Of a DNA stretch of 57,832 nucleotides, positions 16,279 through 25,068 are shown in pieces. This DNA comes from Hyphomicrobiales bacterium. GTDB taxonomy: Bacteria; Pseudomonadota; Alphaproteobacteria; Rhizobiales; Rhizobiaceae. Under the pieces are notes generated by a model that saw only the letters and a program-made list of their open reading frames with translations, did not search any database and was not told the origin of the DNA. How positions within the stretch are numbered: position 1 is the stretch's first letter; each line of letters begins with the position of its first letter. The stretch covers positions 1 through 57,832 of the forward strand of contig UBMP01000027.1 of the NCBI GenBank assembly GCA_900466575.1, given 5' to 3'. The translations under genes were made by a program, and so were the position numbers.

Positions 16279-16671
16279 ATGGCGAACGTGACAAACAACC
16301 GGCCCCTGTCGCCACATCTGCAGGTCTACAAGCTGATCCCAACGATGGCGATGTCGATCCTGCACCGTATTACCGGCGGCGCTCTTTACTTCGGAACGAT
16401 CCTTGTGGCCTGGTGGCTGATTGCCGCGGCATCGGGCCCGGACTATTTCGAATTCGTCAACGGTATCTTCGGGTCCTGGATCGGTCGCCTTATCCTTCTT
16501 GGCTACACCTGGGCGCTCATCCATCACATGCTGGGCGGTCTGCGCCACTTCATGATGGATTTCGGCTACGGTCTCGAGAAGGAGCTGTCGACGCGGCTCG
16601 CCAAGCTGCAGGTTGTCGCTTCCGTCGTGCTCACGGTCCTGGTCTGGATCGTTGCGTTTCTGGTCCGCTGA
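16279..16671 (+). CDS. sdhC: Succinate dehydrogenase cytochrome b556 subunit
   Basis: Membrane anchor of respiratory complex II that helps bind haem b and ubiquinone. The 130-aa protein has three transmembrane helices. The family signature is S26-I-L-H-R-I-T-G33, and the haem-ligand block HMLGGLRH (83-90) includes the likely axial His83. The frame is open to 16195 with in-frame ATGs at 16195 and 16255, but 16279 gives the conserved start (MANVTNNRPLSPHLQVYKL) and has GAGG seven bases before it. First gene of sdhCDAB; sdhD starts 12 bp after its stop. Confidence 0.95.
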   Translation: MANVTNNRPLSPHLQVYKLIPTMAMSILHRITGGALYFGTILVAWWLIAAASGPDYFEFVNGIFGSWIGRLILLGYTWALIHHMLGGLRHFMMDFGYGLEKELSTRLAKLQVVASVVLTVLVWIVAFLVR

Positions 16672-16683
16672 GGAGATCGTCGG

Positions 16684-17064
16684 ATGAACATGCGTACCCC
16701 TCTCAAGAAGGTTCGCGGCCTTGGCGCCGCTCATGACGGGACCGAACACTTCTGGCGTCAGCGCGTCACGGCCGCCGCCAACGTTCCGCTCTTCCTCTTC
16801 TTCATCGGTTTCCTGATCAAGTACAACGGCAAGCCGTTCCCGGAATTGGCAGCCGCGTTGCACAACCCGATCGTGGCGACCATCATGGGCCTGATGGTTG
16901 TGTCCGGTATCGTCCATATGAAGCTCGGTATGCAGATCATCATCGAGGACTATATCCACGTCGAGTGGAAGAAGGTCTCGCTTCTCATGCTGAACACGTT
17001 TTTCTCGTTCCTCCTCGGCGCGCTCTGTCTTTTCGCCGTGCTGAAGATCGGGTTTGCAGGGTAA
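16684..17064 (+). CDS. sdhD: Succinate dehydrogenase hydrophobic membrane anchor subunit
   Basis: Second membrane anchor of complex II. The 126-aa protein has three predicted helices, around residues 33-47, 63-84 and 98-122. The motif HMKLGMQIIIEDYIH (78-92) carries the haem-proximal His78 and the quinone-site Asp-Tyr (89-90). The N-terminus (MNMRTPLKKVRGLGAAHDGTEHFW) is the usual alphaproteobacterial form. ATG at 16684 is preceded by GAGGAGAT. It lies between sdhC and sdhA with gaps of 12 and 6 bp, so expression is certainly joint. Confidence 0.95.
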   Translation: MNMRTPLKKVRGLGAAHDGTEHFWRQRVTAAANVPLFLFFIGFLIKYNGKPFPELAAALHNPIVATIMGLMVVSGIVHMKLGMQIIIEDYIHVEWKKVSLLMLNTFFSFLLGALCLFAVLKIGFAG

Positions 17065-17070
17065 GAAATC

Positions 17071-18915
17071 ATGGCAACGAACGCTTCTCCCGCCACTAAC
17101 GGCAAAGCCTATACCTATGTCGACCATTCCTTCGACGTGATTGTCGTCGGCGCCGGCGGTGCGGGTCTCCGCGCCACGCTCGGCATGGCCGAACAGGGCC
17201 TCAAGACGGCCTGCATCACCAAGGTCTTCCCGACCCGCTCGCACACAGTTGCTGCTCAGGGTGGTATCGCCGCCTCGCTCACCAACATGACGCCGGACTG
17301 CTGGCAGTGGCACCTTTACGACACCGTCAAGGGTTCCGACTGGCTCGGCGACGTTGACGCCATGCAGTATCTCGCCATGGAAGCGCCGAAGGCGGTTTAT
17401 GAACTGGAGCACTATGGCGTGCCCTTCTCGCGCAACGAGGAAGGCAAGATCTACCAGCGCCCGTTCGGCGGCCACATGCAGAACTACGGCGAAGGCCCGC
17501 CGGTGCAGCGCACCTGCGCTGCCGCCGACCGCACCGGTCACGCCATCCTGCACACGCTCTACGGCCAGTCGCTCAAGAACAACGCGCAGTTCTTCATCGA
17601 GTATTTCGCGCTCGACCTTATCATGGAAGCCGATGGCCGTTGCACTGGCGTGGTTGCCTGGAACCTCGATGACGGCACGATCCATCGCTTTGCCGCCAAG
17701 ATGGTGGTTCTGGCGACCGGCGGTTACGGCCGCGCGTATTTCTCGGCGACGTCGGCCCATACCTGCACGGGCGACGGCGGCGGCATGATTGCTCGCGCCG
17801 GCCTGCCGCTGCAGGACATGGAATTCGTGCAGTTCCATCCGACCGGCATCTACGGCGCCGGCTGTCTCATCACCGAAGGCGCGCGCGGCGAAGGCGGCTA
17901 TCTCGTCAACTCCGAAGGCGAGCGCTTCATGGAGCGCTATGCACCGTCCGCCAAGGACCTTGCCTCGCGCGACGTCGTCTCGCGCTGCATGACCATGGAA
18001 ATCCGTGAAGGTCGCGGCGTCGGCAAGAACAAGGACCACATCTACCTGCATCTCGACCATCTTGATCCGGCCGTTCTGCATGAGCGCCTGCCGGGCATTT
18101 CCGAGAGCGCGAAGATTTTCGCCGGTGTCGACGTGACGCGCGAGCCGATCCCGGTTCTGCCGACCGTTCACTACAATATGGGCGGCATTCCGACGAACTA
18201 CTGGGGCGAAGTGCTCAATGCCGATGCCTCGAACCCGGAACGCATCGCGCCCGGCCTGATGGCCGTTGGTGAAGCCGGTTGCGCCTCGGTGCACGGGGCA
18301 AACCGCCTCGGTTCCAACTCGCTGATCGACCTTGTGGTCTTCGGCCGCGCCGCCGCCATCCGCGCCGGTCAGGTCATCGACAAGAGCGAGCCGATCCCGG
18401 CGCTGAACAAGGCTGCCTGCGACAAGATCATGGAACGCTTCGACCGCATTCGCTTCGCTTCCGGCTCGACGCCGACGGCGGTTGCGCGTGACAAGATGCA
18501 GCGCGCCATGCAGGAAGACGCTGCCGTGTTCCGCACGCAGGAAGCGCTGGAGAGCGGCTGCCGTCGCATTTCGGCGATCTGGAAGGGCGAGCTTCAGGAC
18601 ATCAAGGTCACCGACCGTTCGCTGATCTGGAACTCAGACCTCGTCGAAACGCTGGAGCTGCAGAACCTGATGGCCAACGCTATCACCACCGTTTACGGCG
18701 CGGAAGCCCGCAAGGAAAGCCGCGGCTCGCATGCCCGCGAGGACTACACGTCCGGCCCGTTCGCCGGCCGCGACGACGTCAACTGGCGCAAGCACACGCT
18801 GGCCTGGGTGAACGAAGCGGGAGACGTCAAGCTCGACTACCGCCCGGTTCACACCGACCTGATCGCAGACGGCATCGATCCGCACAAGATCGAGCCCAAG
18901 GCTCGCGTGTATTGA
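17071..18915 (+). CDS. sdhA: Succinate dehydrogenase flavoprotein subunit
   Basis: Catalytic subunit that oxidises succinate to fumarate with covalently bound FAD. The 614-aa length is normal. The dinucleotide-binding motif [14 protein letters not shown] starts at residue 25, and the covalent FAD histidine is H58 in [32 protein letters not shown] and [15 protein letters not shown] are active-site and substrate-loop blocks, and the C-terminus has the expected [11 protein letters not shown] and LDYRPVH. The third gene of the operon, it begins six bases after sdhD and ends 12 bases before sdhB, which has its own GAGGAGA. Confidence 0.98.
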   Translation: MATNASPATNGKAYTYVDHSFDVIVVGAGGAGLRATLGMAEQGLKTACITKVFPTRSHTVAAQGGIAASLTNMTPDCWQWHLYDTVKGSDWLGDVDAMQYLAMEAPKAVYELEHYGVPFSRNEEGKIYQRPFGGHMQNYGEGPPVQRTCAAADRTGHAILHTLYGQSLKNNAQFFIEYFALDLIMEADGRCTGVVAWNLDDGTIHRFAAKMVVLATGGYGRAYFSATSAHTCTGDGGGMIARAGLPLQDMEFVQFHPTGIYGAGCLITEGARGEGGYLVNSEGERFMERYAPSAKDLASRDVVSRCMTMEIREGRGVGKNKDHIYLHLDHLDPAVLHERLPGISESAKIFAGVDVTREPIPVLPTVHYNMGGIPTNYWGEVLNADASNPERIAPGLMAVGEAGCASVHGANRLGSNSLIDLVVFGRAAAIRAGQVIDKSEPIPALNKAACDKIMERFDRIRFASGSTPTAVARDKMQRAMQEDAAVFRTQEALESGCRRISAIWKGELQDIKVTDRSLIWNSDLVETLELQNLMANAITTVYGAEARKESRGSHAREDYTSGPFAGRDDVNWRKHTLAWVNEAGDVKLDYRPVHTDLIADGIDPHKIEPKARVY

Positions 18916-18927
18916 GGAGACAGGACC

Positions 18928-19707
18928 ATGGTTGAACTCACTCTCCCCAAGAATTCGGTTGTCCAGGAAGGCAAGACCTGGCCGAAGCCGGCGGGCGCGA
19001 AGAACCTGCGCGAATATCGCATCTATCGCTGGTCGCCTGACGAGGGGAAGAACCCCTCGATCGACACCTATTACATCGACGCCGACGATTGCGGCCCGAT
19101 GGTGCTGGACGGTCTGATCTACATCAAGAACAAGATCGACCCGACGCTGACCTTCCGCCGCTCCTGCCGCGAAGGCATCTGCGGTTCCTGCGCGATGAAT
19201 ATCGATGGCACGAACACGCTCGCCTGCACCAAGGGCATGGAAGACGTGGACGGCACGATCAAGATCTACCCGCTGCCGCATATGCCGGTGGTTAAGGACC
19301 TGATCCCCGACCTCAACAACTTCTATGCCCAGCACCGTTCGATCGAGCCCTGGCTGAAGACGGTTTCGCCGGAGCCGGCGAAGGAATGGCTGCAGAGCCA
19401 TGACGACCGCCTGAAGCTCGATGGTCTCTATGAGTGCATTCTCTGCGCCTGCTGCTCGACCTCGTGCCCGAGCTACTGGTGGAACGGCGACCGTTACCTC
19501 GGCCCGGCTGTTCTCCTCCAGGCCTATCGCTGGCTCATCGACAGCCGTGACGAAGCCACCGGCGAGCGTCTGGACGATCTGGAAGACCCCTTCCGTCTCT
19601 ACCGCTGCCACACGATCATGAACTGCGCCCAGACCTGTCCGAAGGGCTTGAATCCGGCGAAGGCTATCGCTGAAATCAAGAAAATGATGGTCGAGCGTCG
19701 TACCTGA
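18928..19707 (+). CDS. sdhB: Succinate dehydrogenase iron-sulfur subunit
   Basis: Passes electrons from the flavin to ubiquinone through three Fe-S clusters. The protein is 259 aa. The [2Fe-2S] ligands are C80, C85, C88 and C100 in [15 protein letters not shown]...C. The [4Fe-4S]/[3Fe-4S] ligands start with C170[11 protein letters not shown] (C170, C173, C176, C180) and continue in [14 protein letters not shown]. The N-terminus ([21 protein letters not shown]) matches rhizobial orthologues. It is the last gene of sdhCDAB; 155 bp of non-coding DNA follow. Confidence 0.98.
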   Translation: MVELTLPKNSVVQEGKTWPKPAGAKNLREYRIYRWSPDEGKNPSIDTYYIDADDCGPMVLDGLIYIKNKIDPTLTFRRSCREGICGSCAMNIDGTNTLACTKGMEDVDGTIKIYPLPHMPVVKDLIPDLNNFYAQHRSIEPWLKTVSPEPAKEWLQSHDDRLKLDGLYECILCACCSTSCPSYWWNGDRYLGPAVLLQAYRWLIDSRDEATGERLDDLEDPFRLYRCHTIMNCAQTCPKGLNPAKAIAEIKKMMVERRT

Positions 19708-19719
19708 TCGATCTTTCTG

Positions 19720-19759
19720 CAACGGGCGGGGGGAGTTTGTCTCTTACCTCCGCCGGTTG
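19720..19759 (+). terminator. Weak hairpin after sdhB
   Basis: CAACGGGCGGGGGGAG and CCTCCGCCGGTTG can pair imperfectly (one G-G mismatch in an approximately 12-bp stem) around a pyrimidine-rich loop. No U-run follows directly, so this is only a candidate terminator for sdhCDAB. Confidence 0.35.
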
Positions 19760-19862
19760 CCATGATTTATTCTTGATTAACCATAATCTCTTACGGTAAC
19801 GCGATTTCTATCATGCTCTCGGGTAATTTGCCCGATGGTGTCTGAGGCACAAGGAGTTCGTC

Positions 19863-20417
19863 ATGCGCGTCGTTCACGCCGTTACCGGTATTGCTCTTCT
19901 GGCGGCTCTGGCAGGGTGCGACCGCACGTCCGATGCCTATCAACAGCAGCCATCGGCCACGCTGGCACCCGCTCCGGTCAATCCGCAGCCGATCGGCGGC
20001 GTGCAGTCCAGCGGTCTCTCTGATCCCACCGGCCAGCAGTCGATGGCACCCGGTCAGTTTCCCGCGGCGCCGCAGTCGCCGACGCAGACGCAGGTTGCCT
20101 CCGCCGGTGCAGCAGGCACGCCTCCGGCCAATGCCATGGATATCAAGAAGGATCAGATGGTCGGTGGCTGGAAGGTTTCGGCAGCCGGCACGAGCTGCAA
20201 CATGTTCCTGACGCTGACCAAGTTCGGCAATGCGTCGCGTGGCGGCACCAGCAAGTGCGTCGGCGAACTGACCACGATGCGCGCCTGGGACGTTTCGGGC
20301 AAGCAGGTCACGCTGATGGATTCCACCGGCAACCAGATCGGCAAGCTCTTCAAGACGTCCGACAACCAGTATGCCGGCTCGACCAACAGCGGAACGCAGA
20401 TCAGCATCACCCGCTAA
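19863..20417 (+). CDS. Outer-membrane lipoprotein with AprI/Inh inhibitor domain (Omp19-like)
   Basis: A 184-aa lipoprotein: the lipobox LAALAGC places the acylated cysteine at 19. Residues 20-90 are a Pro/Gln/Ser-rich spacer, and residues about 95-184 form the AprI/Inh beta-barrel (MVGGWKVSAAGTSCNMFLTLTKF, CVGELTTMRAWDVSGKQVTLMD, GTQISITR) with the conserved Cys pair. The layout and the QFPAAPQSP region resemble Brucella Omp19, a surface lipoprotein reported to inhibit proteases. It may guard the envelope from proteases or bind other partners. AAGGAG precedes the start. It stands between sdhB and zapE, probably with its own promoter. Confidence 0.85.
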   Translation: MRVVHAVTGIALLAALAGCDRTSDAYQQQPSATLAPAPVNPQPIGGVQSSGLSDPTGQQSMAPGQFPAAPQSPTQTQVASAGAAGTPPANAMDIKKDQMVGGWKVSAAGTSCNMFLTLTKFGNASRGGTSKCVGELTTMRAWDVSGKQVTLMDSTGNQIGKLFKTSDNQYAGSTNSGTQISITR

Positions 20418-20462
20418 GGCTCTTCCAGGAACGGAATTGCCCCAGGGCGGTTTAGGAACGGC

Positions 20463-21620
20463 ATGGAACAGATTCCGGATTACGCCCGTAGCGTCGGAGA
20501 GCGCCTCAATCTCATGGTCGAGGCTGGGAAGCTTCAGGCGGACAATGCCCAGATGGCTGTCGCCGATGCCCTTGATGCCATCCTCGCCGACCTGCGCACT
20601 GTCCACGTTTCCAACAAGTCGAGCGCGCTCGGCTGGCTGTTCGCCAAGAAGCGGAAGCCGGAAAACAAGGTCAAGGGCCTCTATGTCTACGGTCAGGTCG
20701 GCCGCGGCAAGACCATGCTCATGGACATGTTCTTCGAGCTGGCGCCGATCCAGAAAAAGCGGCGGGCTCATTTTCACGAATTCATGGCCGATGTGCACGA
20801 GCGCATCTTCAAGCATCGCCAGAAGCTGAAGAATGGTGAGACGAAGCAGGCGGACCCCGTTCCGCCGGTTGCGCAGGCGCTGCGCGACGAGGCGATGCTT
20901 CTCTGCTTCGACGAATTCACCGTCACCGACATCGCCGATGCGATGATCCTGTCTCGGCTGTTCACGGAGTTGTTCAGCCTGGGTTGCGTGCTGGTCGCGA
21001 CCTCGAATGTCGAGCCGGACAATCTCTATCCTGACGGCCTGAATCGCGGCCTCTTCGTGCCGTTCATCGGCATGCTCAAGGACAATGTGCGGGTCATGTC
21101 GCTCGATGCGCGAACGGATTACCGTCTCGAAAAGACGCGCCGCCTGCCGGTCTTCTGCCAGCCGCTGAATGCACAGGCTGACGCCGCCATCGAGGAGGCC
21201 TGGACGGTCGTGACCGAGGGCAAGCCGGCCAAGGTGGAAGAAATCCCGATGAAGGGGCGCTCGATCCATGTTCCGGCTGCCGCTGCCGGCGCTGCGCGCT
21301 TCACGTTTTCCGATCTTTGCGAGAAGCCGCTCGGTGCTTCAGATTTCCTGGCGATTGCGGAGCGCTACGATACCGTTTTCGTCGAGCATATCCCGTTCAT
21401 GGGGCCGCAGAACCGCAACGAGACGAAGCGCTTCATTATCCTGATCGACGCCCTTTACGATCATGGCGTCCGGCTTTTCGCCTCGGCTGCAGCCGAGCCT
21501 GAAAAACTCCTGACAGAAAAGCGTGGTACGGAAGGGTTCGAGTTCGATCGGACGGCCTCGCGGCTTTTCGAGATGCAGAGCCAGGATTATCTCGCGCAAA
21601 CGCTGCGGAAATCGGCCTGA
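20463..21620 (+). CDS. zapE: Cell division protein ZapE (AFG1-like ATPase)
   Basis: A 385-aa P-loop ATPase of the AFG1/LACE1 family. Walker A is GQVGRGKT (77-84) and Walker B LLCFDEF (D150, E151); VATSNVEPDNLYPDGL is the sensor region and RTASRLFEMQSQDYL the C-terminal signature. In E. coli ZapE is an FtsZ-ring-associated ATPase needed at late division under stress, while in mitochondria Afg1 assists protein quality control of respiratory complexes. In alphaproteobacteria the gene typically lies just upstream of mdh, as here, which fits a respiratory link. The ATG at 20463 lies 45 bp after the lipoprotein gene. Confidence 0.93.
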   Translation: MEQIPDYARSVGERLNLMVEAGKLQADNAQMAVADALDAILADLRTVHVSNKSSALGWLFAKKRKPENKVKGLYVYGQVGRGKTMLMDMFFELAPIQKKRRAHFHEFMADVHERIFKHRQKLKNGETKQADPVPPVAQALRDEAMLLCFDEFTVTDIADAMILSRLFTELFSLGCVLVATSNVEPDNLYPDGLNRGLFVPFIGMLKDNVRVMSLDARTDYRLEKTRRLPVFCQPLNAQADAAIEEAWTVVTEGKPAKVEEIPMKGRSIHVPAAAAGAARFTFSDLCEKPLGASDFLAIAERYDTVFVEHIPFMGPQNRNETKRFIILIDALYDHGVRLFASAAAEPEKLLTEKRGTEGFEFDRTASRLFEMQSQDYLAQTLRKSA

Positions 21621-21646
21621 ATTGGCCTTCATTGCGACGCATTCTA

Positions 21647-21660
21647 TTACGTTTACGTAA
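21647..21660. promoter_or_regulatory. Candidate operator upstream of mdh
   Basis: TTACGTTTACGTAA forms two tandem TTACGT units and is also nearly self-complementary (TTACG/CGTAA). It sits 148 bp before the mdh start in a 187-bp AT-rich gap that must hold the mdh-suc operon promoter. Similar ACGT-spaced motifs are bound by some MerR- and TetR-family regulators of carbon catabolism; which factor binds here is unknown. Confidence 0.4.
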
Positions 21661-21777
21661 GAATTTTTCTATCTAACCGATTGAAAAATCTGTACACAAA
21701 TTTTTCATTTGCCAACTTGTGCGGTTAGCGTTAATCGAGAAACCCGAAAAGGTGGTCGTTTCTCGCGCCTGCCTTGA

Positions 21778-22770
<993 letters not shown>

Positions 22771-22803
22771 GCCGCTCGGCTCCATCAATTACAGGATATT
22801 CCC

Positions 22804-23997
<1,194 letters not shown>

Positions 23998-24013
23998 GTG
24001 AGGACCTGAACCT

Positions 24014-24916
24014 ATGTCTATCATTGTCAACAAAGACACCAAGGTCCTCGTTCAGGGCCTGACCGGCAAGACCGGCTCCTTCCACACCGAACAGGCTCTT
24101 GCCTATTACGGCACCAAGATGGTCGGCGGTATCCACCCGGCCAAGGGCGGTACGAACTGGACCGGCTCCAAGGGCGAAACGCTCCCGATCTTTGCTTCGG
24201 TTGCCGAAGGCAAGGCAAAGACCGGCGCCGACGCATCCGTGATCTACGTTCCGCCGGCAGGCGCTGCGGACGCGATCATCGAAGCGATCGAGGCTGAGAT
24301 CCCGTTCATCACCTGCATCACCGAGGGTATCCCGGTCATGGACATGGTGCGCGTCAAGGCGAAGCTGGAAAAGTCCAAGTCGCGCCTTCTCGGCCCCAAC
24401 TGCCCGGGCATCCTGACGCCGGAAGAATGCAAGATCGGCATCATGCCGGGCTCCATCTTCCGCAAGGGTTCGGTCGGCATTGTTTCGCGCTCCGGCACGC
24501 TTACATATGAAGCTGTGTTCCAGACGTCGAATGAAGGCCTCGGCCAGACGACGGCTGTCGGCATCGGCGGCGACCCGGTCAAGGGCACCGAGTTCATCGA
24601 TGTGCTCGAGATGTTCCTGGCCGATCCGGCCACGACCTCGATCATCATGATCGGCGAAATCGGCGGTTCGGCTGAAGAAGATGCGGCGCAGTTCCTCATC
24701 GACGAAGCCAAGAAGGGCCGCAAGAAGCCGATGGCCGGCTTCATCGCAGGCCGTACGGCGCCTAAGGGCCGCACCATGGGTCACGCCGGCGCCGTCGTTT
24801 CCGGCGGCAAGGGCGACGCAGAGTCGAAGATCGCAGCGATGGAAGCCGCTGGCATCCGCGTTTCGCCTTCGCCGGCACGCCTCGGCAAGACGCTGGTCGA
24901 GGTTCTCAAGGGATAA
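24014..24916 (+). CDS. sucD: Succinyl-CoA synthetase alpha subunit
   Basis: Carries the phosphorylated histidine of the enzyme and binds CoA. The 300-aa protein has [19 protein letters not shown]-type CoA-binding N-terminal sequence, [22 protein letters not shown], and the active-site His257 in [13 protein letters not shown]. It is followed by 152 bp of structured non-coding sequence before sucA, the longest gap within the operon, which could allow separate expression of sucAB. Confidence 0.97.
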   Translation: MSIIVNKDTKVLVQGLTGKTGSFHTEQALAYYGTKMVGGIHPAKGGTNWTGSKGETLPIFASVAEGKAKTGADASVIYVPPAGAADAIIEAIEAEIPFITCITEGIPVMDMVRVKAKLEKSKSRLLGPNCPGILTPEECKIGIMPGSIFRKGSVGIVSRSGTLTYEAVFQTSNEGLGQTTAVGIGGDPVKGTEFIDVLEMFLADPATTSIIMIGEIGGSAEEDAAQFLIDEAKKGRKKPMAGFIAGRTAPKGRTMGHAGAVVSGGKGDAESKIAAMEAAGIRVSPSPARLGKTLVEVLKG

Positions 24917-24924
24917 TCCCTTTC

Positions 24925-24992
24925 GCGCCGTAAAAGCGGCGCATCACTGGTCAATATCCGTCCCGGCCTGGCTTTTCCAGCGCCGGGGACGG
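24925..24992 (+). other. Two stem-loops in the sucD-sucA intergenic region
   Basis: First stem: GCGCCG-TAAAAG-CGGCGC (24925-24942), perfect. Second: CCGTCCCGGCCTGG (24958-24971) pairs with CCAGCGCCGGGGACGG (24977-24992), leaving two single-base bulges and a 5-nt loop, about 14 bp. Neither has a clean U-run, so they are more likely processing, stability or attenuation elements than full terminators. Promoters for sucA could lie between 24993 and 25039. Confidence 0.55.
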
Positions 24993-25039
24993 GCGTCAGT
25001 CCGGACGGCTAACGACGGACATTTGAATTCTATCAAGTC

Positions 25040-25060
25040 GGGAGGCGGGCCTGAGCCCGC
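25040..25060 (+). promoter_or_regulatory. sucA ribosome site with hairpin spacer
   Basis: GGGAGG (25040-25045) is the only good Shine-Dalgarno before sucA but lies 23 nt from its ATG at 25069. A perfect hairpin GCGGGC-CTGA-GCCCGC (25045-25060) fills the gap. If folded, it leaves 8 nt (25061-25068) to the start codon, a near-ideal effective spacing. An out-of-frame ATG at 25061 begins a 14-codon ORF overlapping the sucA start. Confidence 0.5.
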
Positions 25061-25068
25061 ATGACACC

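Noticed and set aside
16243-18294. 683-codon open frame antisense to sdhC-sdhA
   Set aside because: Opposite three certain genes, His/Asp/Arg-rich without motifs.
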